Of a DNA stretch of 64,000 nucleotides, positions 34,391 to 46,800 are shown in pieces. The notes beneath the pieces are model-generated. The model had not been told where the DNA came from. It saw only the letters and a program-made list of their open reading frames with translations, and searched no databases. A program made the translations under genes and the position numbers. The stretch covers positions 1,178,001 through 1,242,000 of the forward strand of contig KV748176.1 in NCBI GenBank assembly GCA_001692895.1. Reading direction: 5' to 3'. Origin of the DNA: Cenococcum geophilum 1.58. Taxonomy: Eukaryota; Ascomycota; Dothideomycetes; Gloniales; Gloniaceae. The first letter of the stretch is position 1. Every line of letters starts with the position of its first letter.

Positions 34391-36589
34391 GCTTTATACT
34401 AGAGGTTATTTAAACTATTTCTTTATATACTACCGGCGCTATAAGAGTATATATATTAGATCCCGCTATGCTTATAATAAGTTTATAAGTACTTAATATC
34501 TTTTTAGCCGTATAGTAACGTAAGGCGGGATACGTTACAGCCGCTTATATCTCTTAGATTAGTAGGCTAATTATTAAAGTACTATATATTTTAACCCTTT
34601 AGAACCCTAGTAATACCTCTATATATATTATACGTACTTTATAAAGCTATATAAACTTATATAACTTTAGATATAGTAATTCCTAGGACTAGCTTTATAA
34701 TAACCTTTATAATNTTTTAGATAAGTTATAAATTTATAGCGCCTTGCCTACTTTCTACTTATATATTAAGGGGTACCCTAATTACTTTAACTAGGTAGTT
34801 TTAGTAGAGGATTTTATACTTANANATATCTCCCTAGGTAATAGCCTAGTCCTTTACCTATTAGTTAGGGAGTATAACCTCTATACTACTACTATATAGG
34901 ACCCTTACTACTACTGCCTTTAGTATATACACTCTAATTAATATAAGGATCTATTTTAGCTCTACTTCTATAACTTNTAGTATTTAGACCCTAACTATAG
35001 ACNTAATAGGTGCTACGCTAGGTATANGCTAAGGGGGCACTAGTTAGGCGCTGGCCGTAATATTAGCCTATAAGGGCTTTATTATATACGTTATTAGTGT
35101 TCCCTATAATTTTATCGTATCTTTAATACACCTATTCTCTATAGCGTTCTAATTCCTATTATATCTTATCTATAGTTTCTAGGCGATTCGCTCTGCCTAT
35201 TAAGCTATATGCGCTACCCCTATATATAGGTAATTATCTTCTCCCTTCTCTAGATCTTCTTTAATGTCTTTTAGAATATTTATAAGTTTCTACTATTTCT
35301 AGTTATTATCCTTTAGTTATTATAGTTAGGTCGTCTCCTATTAAGTATATTATAATGTTATGTTTTTCTATACAGCATCCTACTTTTAAGTTTATTACAA
35401 CCCTTCTATATCGCGTAGGCTTTCTAGCTGTACTATATATATTAGCTCTAAGGTATATTATACCCTAAATTTAATTAGGAGTGGTTATTTCTTTATTAAA
35501 TAAGTAGTAGGCGCGTTCTACTACTATAGCNGCTTTATCTATAGATATATAAGCGTCTTATATACTTTATGTATATATTTATATAAGCTACTCTTCTATA
35601 CTTTAACCCTAATTTCTCTTTAATAATTATTACTAATGCCTTAGACTTTATATATACTATAATACTTATACCCTATTATATATTATAGCTAGAGGTTTAA
35701 TATAATACCTATAATAAAGAGCTTTATACTATAGTATAAAGCTTTAATGTATAGAAATACTATTTTTAATATACTCTATATATAATATATACTTAATAAT
35801 TATAAAGAGCTAATTAGTATACTAGGCTCATTATATAAAGGAATTAACTAAGTTTAATTATAAGATTAAATATAAACTTAGTAAGTTAAACCTAGTAAAT
35901 ATCCTATTATATTACTTAGACTATATAAAAGAGTTTTAAAAAGGCAGTAAAAGGATAATCCTTAATACTATACTACTAATAATATAGTAAAAGTTATAGT
36001 TAATAAGCCTTACAGGAGGCTTATCTAGTACTACTACATTAACTATACTATAAAAAGTATATAAATGACCTTTATAACTATAGTACTAATAAGCTAAGGT
36101 ACTCTATTATAATAACTTTATAAGTAGTATCTATATTATATATTAACCTACTAGTATAGACTTTATATAGAGTTATATACTATAGTAAGAAGTAATAGTA
36201 ATAGCTTTTACTAAAAATAACTTTTAAAAAAGAACCTTCTAAACAATATTTAAATAGTATAGGATAAGGTTACTAATTCTTATACTATTTATAAGAAGTT
36301 ATAAAGGGGGAAATGCCTATTAGTATAAAAGATTATATTTCTTAATTAAAATAATCTTATATAATAAAAGAGTAAAGTTTTAATACCTAAAAAAAATTTG
36401 CTTTATTAAAAGATCTTTTAAAGGAATTATAATAATCCTATAATAGACCATTATAGCTTTAATTATACTTATTAGGTAATTATATAAAAGTATATTTAAG
36501 ATATAGTTTTTAAAACCCTTTATAGAGATTAAAATTAATATAATACCTACTAACGTTTTAAAACTTATTATTATATACTTATAGTATAC
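34391..36589. other. Unassigned, extremely AT-rich RIP-affected DNA
   Basis: Presumably further LINE or other transposon remains: a coiled-coil-like minus-strand stretch lies at about 35080-35300 and scattered plus-strand stretches at 35870-36560, none of which I can assign. N bases at 34714, 34825-34827, 34977-35028 and 35531. Confidence 0.35.
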
Positions 36590-38463
36590 TAGAAAACCTT
36601 TTAGAAAAGATAGTTATAGAACGTATATAAAAGGCGGCGGAAGTATAGGAGCTACTATTATAGATATAAATAGGTATAAGGAAAAATTAATTAATACTCT
36701 TAGTCCTCTCCTTAATTACCTCTAGTATTTAAGCGGTATAGTAAGATTACCTAGGATATATTATATCTATACTAAGCCTAGACCTAAGCAAAGTATTTAA
36801 TAATATACTATATAAGAGACTTATATAAATCTTAAGAAATAAGGGCCTACTAGACTAGATAATTAAGTTTATCTAAGTTTTCCTAATAGGGCGTACTATA
36901 AAAATTATAATTAAGAGCTATAAAAGCGAATTATACTAGGTATCTTATAGCGATTAACCCTATTACTAACCCTATTTCTTTTCTTTATATCTAAACTACT
37001 AGAGATATATAATAATAGCTAGGATATAATAGCTTTAGGATTTATAGATAATATAAACCTAATTATATAGAGAAATACTCTAGTAGAAAACTATACTAGG
37101 CTAAACTAGGCGTATAATAGGTATATTATATAGGCAAAACAATATAGCGCTAAATTTGCATTAGATAAATACTAGCTTATATACTTTATAAGGAAAAAGA
37201 GGGTAAGTAGCGACCTAGCTTTAATAGTAAATATCTAGGGATATAAAGTAAAACTAGAAGCTACTCTTAAGGTCCTAAGGGTCTAGGTAGACTCTAGGTT
37301 AAACTAAAATGAGTATATTATATAGGCGATTTATAGGGGAGTAGTAGTATTTTTAATAGTATTATAAATTGCTATATTAATATAAGGACCTTTTAAATAT
37401 ACACGCCTACTATATATAGTAGTAGTAAGGCTAATAATACTATACGGCTTCTAGATCTAGGGCCTAGGACTAGGCAGTAAGGTGCTAATAAAAAGCTCCT
37501 GTTGGTACCAATTTAATGGTATAAGTGAGTCGTGTCTAGGGGTACGAAATACGTATAGTATCGTATGCTTATTTAGACGGTGGTAACTGTCGATTCTATT
37601 GAGGTGGGCTACGTGGTCTATATACTAACGCACCTCCCCCCTAAGCTAGTGTTTCAGGAGTGTACTAGACGCGTAAGCGAACCGAACGCGTAAACGCGTA
37701 CTTGGTGTATCGAACCGCGTAAGCACGCGGTTAGTACAGCAGGTGCTGTAATTATACAGCTCCCTAGCGCCGCTAACTAAGCTATAAAACTAGTACTTAT
37801 ATAGGACTATAGGGGCCTATAAAAGAACACTACGCGCTATACTAGAACGCGAAGTAGTAATTCTATTACTAAACTTATATATTAACTTAACTACTATATA
37901 GAGAGCAGTTATAGTATAAAGCTACTTAGTAGAAGAAAATATATACTAAATACTAAAATGTATATAAGGAATGAGATATATATAAGGAGCGAGGGCCCCT
38001 TAAAGGGGTAATACGCTAAGTATACTAGCTAGGAAGCCCTTTACCTATAAGCGGTAAAGAGAAAAAAGGAAATATAAGAACTATTAACTTACCAGGCGGA
38101 GACCTAGCGCTATACTAGTAGAGCGCTATAACGGTAATAGAGGATAGGAGGCTACTAATATAGATAGAGATCTACTATACCAATTATAAGATAGATAAAT
38201 CTTAAATAAAAGCGATAATAGAAGGAGGTAGCGAAAAAATAAGACGCAGCTATATAAAGCACCCTATAGTTAATACAAACTATCCCCTAATATAAAGAAC
38301 TATTGAAGGTAGAATCTATAGCCGCCTTTCTACTATGGATAAAGGTCCTAGGTCTAAATGTATAGCTAGCAAAGCATCTCTATTTTAAATACCTTACCTT
38401 AATATATATACGGGTGGCCTATTTAGTTAGTACGCCATATTCTACTATTCTATAGTTACCGCT
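36590..38463 (+). mobile_element. LINE A copy 3 (plus): RT to 3' UTR, split by a solo LTR
   Basis: The best preserved LINE A ORF2 in the window. On the plus strand: DSYRTYIKGG (about 36618), the palm LSLDLSKVFNNILY (about 36775-36815), LLTLFLFFISKLLE (36965-37005), the catalytic-box region FIDNINLII (37040-37070) and the thumb/C-terminal block LYIVVVRLIILYGF (37405-37450). The solo LTR at 37500-37758 interrupts the C-terminal region, which resumes at 37759. The 3' UTR is cut at 38463, where the 12-bp minisatellite begins. CAA/CAG codons are widely replaced by stops. Confidence 0.8.
37500..37758. mobile_element. Solo LTR (259 bp), GC-normal, target duplication GCTCC
   Basis: Begins TGTTGGTACC, ends TTATACA, bracketed by GCTCC (37495-37499, 37759-37763). 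Unlike the LINE around it, it shows little RIP signature and keeps several CGCGTAA-type repeats (37667-37725). This suggests it arrived after RIP of the host, or escaped because it is short. No matching internal region is in the window; orientation unknown. Confidence 0.85.
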
Positions 38464-39600
38464 TTAAGCAGAGCCTTGTGCAGAGCTTTGAGTAGAGCCT
38501 CGTTTAGAGCTTTGAGTAGAGCTTCGCGTAGAGCTTCGTGCAGAGCTTCGCGTAGAGCTTCGAGCAGAGCTTCGAGCAGAGCTTCGAGCAGAGCTTCGAG
38601 CAGAGCTTCGAGCAGAGCTTCGTGTAGAGCTTTATGCAGAGCTTCATGCAGAGCTTCGTGCAGAGCTTCGAGCAGAGCTTCGTGTAGAGCTTTATGCAGA
38701 GCTTCGTGCAGAGCTTCGTGCAGAGCTTCGTGCAGAGCTTCGTGCAGAGCTTCGTGTGCAGAGCTTCGTGCAGAGCTTCGTGTAGAGCCACGTGCGGGCG
38801 TGTAGAGGTGNAGATGTGCAGACGTGCAGACGTTCGTACGGGCGATTAATTGCAGAGACGTTTATAGAGACGATTGTATGGGCGTTCGTACGGACGTTCG
38901 TACGGGCGATTGTAGAACCTTCCTAGTATATTAGCGCTGCGTGTTAGTAGAGCTTTGCAGCTCTATATAGGGCTTTAAGCAGAGCTTCGAGCAGAGCTTC
39001 GAGTAGAGCTTTNACAGAGCTTCGTGCAGAGCTTCGTGCAGAGCTTCGTGCAGGGCTTCGCGCAGAGTTTCGTGCAGGGCTTCGCGCAGAGCTTCGTGCA
39101 GACTTCGTGCAGAGTCACGTGCAGGCGTACAGACGTGTAGCTGTGCAGACGTGCGGACATTCGTACGGGCGATCAATTGCAGAGACGTTTGTAGAGACGA
39201 TTGTATGGGCAATTGATCGATTGATTGTATGGGCGTTCATATGGGCGTTCGTACGGGCGAATGCAGAACCTTCCTAGTATATTAGCGCTGCGTGTTAGTA
39301 GAGCTTTGGAACTCTATATAGGGCTTCAACCAGAGCCTCGACCAGAGCCTCGACTAGAGCTTCGACCAGAGCTTCGACCAGAGCTTTAACCAGAGCTTCG
39401 ACCAGAGCTCTGAGCGGAGCCTCGAGCAGAGCCTCAAGCAGAGTTTCGACCAGAGTTTCGACCAAAGTTTCGACCAGAGCTTCGACCAGAGCTTCAACTA
39501 GAGCTTCGACCAGAGCTTCGACCAGAGCTTTAAGCAGAGCCTCGTGCAGAGCTTTGTGTAGAGCTTCGTGCAGAGCCTCGTGCAGAGCTTTATATAGAGG
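38464..39600. repeat. 12-bp minisatellite, array 2, with embedded longer repeats
   Basis: Runs of AGAGCTTCGTGC/AGAGCTTCGAGC at 38464-38790, 38970-39110 and 39297-39600. They are separated by two copies (about 38805-38970 and 39118-39330) of a GC-rich block containing GTGCAGACGTGC, repeated CGTTCGTACGGGCG units and CTTCCTAGTATATTAGCGCTG, giving a higher-order repeat of about 320-350 bp. The long open frames here on both strands are by-products of a stop-free 12-mer. N at 38811 and 39013. Confidence 0.85.
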
Positions 39601-40091
39601 TTGTGTTTGTGCAGGCGTTCGTACAGGCGTCGTGTAGGTGTCATATAGGCTTCGTGCGGGCTTCGTGCAGGCTTCGTACAGCCTTTTGTATAGGCGTTTG
39701 TGCAGGCAGTAGAGGAGCAATAAAGCAGGTAATAAGGTACAGAATGAATCTAGATATAATATATTAGCCACTTAGGTGTTTATCTACTATAAATATTAAT
39801 ATAGGAGGTTAAACGTTAAGAATTGGTGATGGTTAATGGCTCTAGCTGAATGTTTACTGCTTTGGCGGTAATATTTAAGGCGAAACGTAGCGGTAACCAC
39901 TAGGCCGTTCGCAATAATTTTGGCAGCGTTGGAATCGCCTTATAAAGTTCTAGAACATAACGTTGGCCGATTGTTTATAAAGGCGTTGGTTTGTTATTGA
40001 TTAATGGCTGAAAATTTAGTATAGCGCGCGAGTTTGTATAAGGATCATATATAAATTAGCGCGCGGGACTAATAAATTTCCGAACTATGTA
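39601..40091. other. Low-RIP unique-looking DNA right of the minisatellite
   Basis: GC content closer to normal than the LINEs, with GCGCGCG-containing segments (40024-40068). The 158-codon minus frame 39295-39771 is mostly minisatellite. No gene or RNA recognised. Confidence 0.35.
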
Positions 40092-40158
40092 CCAGACGAT
40101 CATTATTATAAGCTGATTAATCTTTATATAAGCAGCTTGTGATTGGATGATCGTCTGG
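40092..40158. repeat. Short foldback element with 12-bp perfect arms
   Basis: CCAGACGATCAT (40092-40103) and ATGATCGTCTGG (40147-40158) are exact inverted repeats around a 43-bp loop with a further partial stem (AAGCTG / CAGCTT). It shares the CCAGAC...GTCTGG termini with the foldback 30 bp to its right. Confidence 0.65.
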
Positions 40159-40169
40159 GACCGAGATAA

Positions 40170-40262
40170 CGTTCCCTTTGTCTCGTTCCCAGACCTTCTT
40201 GCCAAGGCTTACCTTGCCAAGACGCTACCCGCTTTTGGCAAGACCTTCGTTAGAAGGTCTGG
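40170..40262. repeat. Short foldback element, copy 2 (of 10210-10305)
   Basis: Nearly identical to copy 1 over about 95 bp (CGTTCCCTTTGTCTCG..., arms CCAGACCTTCT 40189-40199 and AGAAGGTCTGG 40252-40262). Here it is additionally bracketed by GAGATAA (40163-40169) and TTATCTC (40264-40270), which are inverted. Confidence 0.65.
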
Positions 40263-40659
40263 TATTATCTCATGAATTAGACGCTCCGCAGAAGATTTGT
40301 TCCGTGACATGGGTAACGCATAGACCCTCTTCTGGACCAATTAGAACAGCGCACTAATTTCAGCCCCCTGCGCACCCCTGTCACCTGATAAAATCCTCTG
40401 CGAAGCGTCTGAGAGCTTATGGGCGTCGCTTTAGTGAGATTTGAATGTTTTAAAAATCAAATTTTATATATTTCTATAAGCGACGTCCTTACTATAAGAG
40501 TTATTATATATTTTATTAATATAATAGATTCTTTAGGTAATTATATCTATATATTTATAAATTATAACCCCCTACTAAGAATACTAGGGGGCGAGATACA
40601 TCGTCGCAGAACGTAAGTTAGATTTTAATTTGAATGTTTTATAGATTTTAACTAAAACC
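40263..40659. other. Unassigned AT-rich DNA
   Basis: Contains a segment GAGAGCTTATGGGCGTCGC (40410-40428) that recurs inverted at about 53140-53155. Otherwise AT-rich; the 65-codon frame 40419-40616 is unsupported. Confidence 0.35.
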
Positions 40660-40877
40660 AACTAACTACCTATATCTAACTTCTTATAGAATAGAGCTAC
40701 AATATTGCTATAATATAGAGGCGATAGAGAAGACAAAGAGCTTTTAGCTTATAGTATTTTAGAAATAATTAGACCTAGAGAAGTACGTAAGTTTTGGCAG
40801 TAAGGCAAAATCGTAAACTGACCAACTACCTATATCTAACTTCTTGTAGAATAGAGCTACAATATCGCCATAATATA
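40660..40877 (+). repeat. 160-bp tandem repeat, target of Gypsy-2
   Basis: ACCTATATCTAACTTCTT starts at 40668 and again at 40828. The second unit is cut at 40877 by Gypsy-2 and resumes at 52797 (AGAGGCGATAGAGAAG), matching 40719 onwards in the first unit. Non-coding. Confidence 0.7.
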
Positions 40878-43800
40878 TGTTACGGCACTGGCAGAAAGCG
40901 GCAGCTATGGTAGACGTTATGGTAGACGCAGGGCTTACGTGACTCTCACGTGACTAGGGATCGTATATAACTCCTCGCGTTGCTGCTTATCCTTTCCTTT
41001 CCTTTTCTTTAGCTTTAGATTCTCGTTTATAGACAATCTAATCGTATAGGCTTGCGCGACCCTTTTGCCGTGCTAATGTCTCGATTGACTGAGTCGCTAA
41101 TATTATCTAAAGCTCTTTCTACTCTCTCTTCCTGAGAAGGAACTTAAATATATCTATAAGACTATAAATAGGACAAGAATATAGAACAAGACCCTAAGGA
41201 AAAGAATAGAACCCTAAGGAAAGGACTTATAAGACACGCATAGACCAGAACCCCTAAAGAAATTACCCGGAATTACCTAATACCCCTACTACTATGCCAC
41301 GAAATATAGCAGCAGGTAAAGCAGCTGTAGGACCCTTAAATACCTTAGATAAAGAAATAATTAATGTTTTAACCCCCCAGGCGGAGCTTGCGGCAGCTAA
41401 TACTGAAATTAAATAACTGCGAGAGCTGCTTAAAGCTAGAGATACCCCTGTATCTAATGATGAGTTATTATTAGATAACTAAAGACTTACTACAGTTCTT
41501 TAGGCCCTATCCTAGCGCCTTAGTGGATCTACTAAGGCCTATGCAGTACTAAAGCGGTTAGCAAAGGTTGCGGATCCCCTGCTACTTACGGATGGAATAA
41601 ACCTGATATTTAATAACTGGAAGCTTTAATTACGGGATAAGCTTAAAGTTAATACTAACTACTTTCCTACCCCCCGAGCTAAGATGGCCTACGTCTTTAG
41701 CCGTACTGGCGGAGACGCCTAGATGTATTTACGCCCGTAATACACTATAGACTTAGCAAACCCTTTTATTTTAGAGGAAGAAATAATTAACTACCTGTCT
41801 TCTATTTATAAGGACCCTTTTAGGGTATAGAACGCCCGCCTTAGCTATAAAAGTCTAAATATAAAAATAGCGGAGACCTTTTTAGCCTTTTAGACCCGCT
41901 TTTTACACCTGGCCGGATAGGCCTAGATCCCCTAAGAAGACCTACTGCCAGACCTCTTTGATAAGCTTACCCTAGACCTATAGCGGGCCGTATTACCAGC
42001 TTATACTACGGCATAGACGTTAAAAGAACTTATAAACTATTGCCTAGCTATTAACTAAGGCCTCTATTAAATTAAGGTACGCGCTAATTAGCTAAAAACT
42101 AGAAACCTCGTAAACCAGGCTATAAGTACTACGAGAACGGCCCGTAGTGCCCTGGCACAATTGGCAACCCCTATAGTACTAGCCGCTTAGCCTATAGTTA
42201 ACCCAGCAGCTAGCCGCGCAGCTACCCCTACTACGGGTCCGGTGTACACCCGGCCTATATACAGCGACCCCTATATATAGGCCCTTAGCGATTAAGGAGC
42301 TTGCTTCTTATGCGGTTAACCTAGCTACCCTATAAGGAACTGCTTAATAAAGGTAAAGACAAATAAGGTTCTATTAATTTAGGAGGATGGCATAGAGTTA
42401 GAAAAAGAGGAACCCTAGGGGAAGACTTCTCCTTAGGGTTAAAAGGAATTAACATGTTACATATTGATCTAAATTGGCTAGTTAGTGAAAGAAGCTACAC
42501 TATCCCTTATACTTTATTCCGTAATAGATATTAAGTTTTAACCTCTGCTTTAGCTGACTTAGGAGTAAATGCCTTTACCTTAATTAACATAAAGTGCGCT
42601 GTAAAACTGGCTGACTTTTTAAATGCGCCTCTGGAAGAACTGCCCAAGCCAATTCCTATTTATAGGTATAACGGATAGGTAGGACCACCTATCACAACTA
42701 TATTGCGAATTTACCTTCGTGTTAACGGACGAAGGTAATATAACGTCCCCTTCCTTATTACGGACCTAGGAAGCCATAATATAATCTTAGGGAGAAAATA
42801 GCTAGCCTATTTAGGCTTACAGCTAGACGTATAGAGTAGACGGCTTATCTAGCCCAAAACCCTACCCCTAACTCCTTCCTTTATAAAAGAAATTAGCATT
42901 ATAATAGAAAATCTTATACGGCCCTAGATTAATACTATTTACCAGGCCGATACTATACGTAGGGACTAGGCCTTTAAGAAAGACGTATAGCTTAATTTAT
43001 AACAGATTTGTATACTACGCCGCCCCCAAACTACCTATATCACGCTACCCGTATTAAAGACCCAGGAAGTTAGTAATAACCCTAAAAAGCCCCCTATAGA
43101 GAGCTTAGGCCCTATACAGCTATAAAGAATAGTAAGGAATATTAGACACTATACTAAACTGATAAACTGGAGGAATAACTTACGGAAGATGGAATAGGAG
43201 CTAAGAAAGATTATAAACCCTAGACCATAAAATACGGTCCGGTAAACGGCTATAAGGAAACCTGTGGACCTCCCACTAGTTAATATCTGCTGTATTGGCG
43301 CTGTAGGATTCTACTAGAACTTGGTCTAGCCTAATACTATTGCCTTTATAACTAGCTTATATAAAATTAATTAAATAATTAAAGAAAAAGAGACCCTAGC
43401 CTAAGAGGAGGATAAGCTTATAGATAAGGAGCTAGTAGAACGGAAACTACCCTATTAGTACTAAGAGTTTAAGGACGTATTCTCTAAGGCAGCATTTAAT
43501 ATGCTTCTACCCTACTAACTATATAACTATAAGATTAAGATTAAACCAGACAAGGAAAACGTCCTTGGCTATACCCCCCTTTATAAATAATCTATTGCCG
43601 AATTATAGGCCACTAAGTAGTATATTATGGACAACCTAGTAAAGGGGTTTATTAAGCCTAGTTAGGCCCTATTTACCTCCCCTATTCTCTTTACAAAAAA
43701 GCTAAATAAAGGACTTTGTTTCTGTATTAACTACTATAAGCTTAATAATATAACCCGCAAAGACCGTTATCCGCTGCCCTTACTAGATAAGACGCTGGCC

Positions 43801-46800
43801 TGAATAAATAGAGCTAAGGTATTTATAAAGCTCAATATCTACTAGGCCTTCTACTAAATTAGGATAAACCCCAGATCTATAAACCTTACTATATTTTAGA
43901 CTTAATACGGATTATATAAATATAAAGTACTCCCCTTTAGACTAACTAATAGACCTACTACGTACCAACAATATATAAACAATGTACTCTTTAACTACCT
44001 CAATGACTTCTATACAGCCTACCTGGATAATATTATAATTTACTCTAAAAACAAGTTAGAATATAAGGAGCACGTCTATAAGGTCCTATAACGGCTCCGT
44101 AATACTAGCCTCTAGGCCAATATTAAAAAGTTAGAGTTTAGTATTGTTGGGAATAAAGGCAAATGGTCACCATATAAGGCATATTACCGTCACGTATAGC
44201 AAGTTGCCATCACGTGCCGCCGCGGCACTAGCGTGGTGAGGAACCTTAAGTTCCTCACCCCTTTCTTCAAGAAAGAAAAAGAAGAACAATCATTATACTA
44301 TCTACGAACCGTAGCTACGTGATATCCCCTTGTGAGTCTAACACTGATTAGTAGTTAACTTTACTGTTATACCATAGAACAGCTAGGTTTTCACCAAGAA
44401 GAGACAAGCCACTATACCAGTGCTACTCGTGCTAAGGGAAGCTGTCTTTTAAGGTTAGAACTGGTCCTAAACCTTAAATAGAACTCTTCTACAAATCTAA
44501 GGATCTAAAGGCCAGAACTGGTCCTAAGCCTTTTTAAGATTATGGATTCTTGCGTCTATCACGTAGAACAATACGCTTTACGAGTTTTTGCAATTTAAGG
44601 CTAGAACTAGTCCTAAGCCCTATAATTGCAAATATATATCACGAACGCGTACTAAACGACAATCCCTATACTACCAATATTCCCTTCCTCCGAAGATATA
44701 ACTATAGCCACTTTAAACGACTAAAGAGACTCCTTACTACTAGGGGTAGCTATATACGCGAAACTTATTAATGAAGATTGGGACGCATTTACCTTTAATA
44801 TAATAACCTATACCGCAAAATAAGTTAACGGCTTTCTCCTACACCATATTCTATTCTACCGAGATAGCTATTACGCCGATTTATAGTTATGGGAATACTT
44901 TAGGGAGGATTTTATAGGATGGACCGCCGATACCTAGGCACTTAGCAATATTAATATTATTTAGGATTTTTGAGACTCCCTTTAAAGGAATGGGGTATAT
45001 ATTACTGAGGACGGTAACCCAATTACTAGTAATATTTACGCCGTTCTTACTAGTATAGAAGAACCAGTATGGACGGAAGCTAAGATTATACGTTAACTAT
45101 GGAAACCTAAAACCAACCTATATTCTTTAGAAGGTAACTTTAATTTGGAACAAAACCCCTAGAACGCTACTCTCCCACCTAAAGGTGCTCTCCTACCTAG
45201 AGGTGCTCTTCCTTTACCTCTACCACCTCTAATTCCTCTATCTTAGCTAACCAATAAGCCTTTATTTTAAGAAGTTACGAATCTAATAAAGGTATATTTG
45301 GACGAAGAGAAGAAGTTTGGAGGAGAATTATACAATATACTTAGAGTAAAACTACAGGTCTTTTATAACTGCTGTAATAAGGTTAGAATTTAACGCCATT
45401 AGTTCCATTATGCTTTCTCTGTTATATTAAAGGGACGGGCGGCAATGTTCTATTACGACTATATTATAGGTAAAAACTATAGCTTTAATGTAATGCTTTA
45501 GCTTACTAGAGCCTACTTTAAAACCGATAAGAACCATTAACTCTATATATCCGAATAGCGGGAGACTATATTCTAGAGAGTTATCGCTTCTAACCCGACA
45601 ATAACTTACCTAGAGTGTCTTTAACTACTCTTTAATAAACTCTAGAAAATCTAACGCGGATTTACTAAAACTTACTAAAATAAGAATAGCCTAAGGGACT
45701 AGGTTATCTTAGCATGCTATAGCATTCCTAAGTGTAACTTGGCGCTATATAAACCTACGGACACGTTTAAAGAAGTATATGCCGAGCTACGCTCCGCTGT
45801 AGGTACTGCGATGCAAATATAAGAATCTTAATAGCTCTATACCGAAAGCCCTACCTAATTAAGCATTCCTAACTAATATGATTATAACTAGACTAATCGA
45901 ATATATGGCGGCCGTGGTAGGGAATACGGCAAAGGGTATAATTAATGTTAACTATAAGGTAATTATAGAGGTCCTTATAGAGGTTTATTTCGAAGTAATT
46001 GCTAGAAGAAGTACTACATTTATAAGAAGCCAAATTGCTAGTTAACTAGACACTCCCTTAATAAGCGAAAAGAGGCATATAACAAGTTCCGTTAGAGTAT
46101 AAGAAACGTTAAAAATTATAAGGTTACTACGGCCTACTTCTAAAGCTTCCTAGTTTAATATAAAGGCGTAGAAGACCTTAAGGGTAAGGTTAATAAGACC
46201 GAACAGCTTCTTATGGATATAGAAATTGAGGACTACTTACCTAACTAATACTTTACTAAGTATGGTAAGGTAAATAGCATATAAATTGTCGCTGTTCTTA
46301 ATAACCAATCTACACTCCATTTTATTACGAAGTTAGATATCTTTAATAAGCCAAAAGAGAGCTCCGCGTTTTCCTTTAATAATAAATACTCGGCGAACGT
46401 CTTCTATAGTATTATGCCGGATACTAGAGCCGTAGGAGTATCTATAGTAGGAGAACCTTAAGTTTGAGCCCTTTAGCAGCTTAATAGCTCTGTTTAGATT
46501 AACCATTTAACGGCAGGCTAATACACGATTTGTTTTAGTAAAAGTACTACAATCTCTCTCGGCACAATTAGGGTTTAAACCCCCTTAGGGTATATTACTT
46601 TTTACGTTATTCCTATAAATACCCCATTTCTATTTTGCATTAGAGATATAGATAAACTAGGTGTTAAGCTTAATAACCTTAAGAATATGCTTGTATAGGG
46701 AGATAATCGGGTGCCTATTATACGTAAGTGGGGTTACCCTTAGCTGCTCCTTTAATAACTAGAAAAAAGTATTGCTTAGAGCCATTTAACTAAGTCAGAG

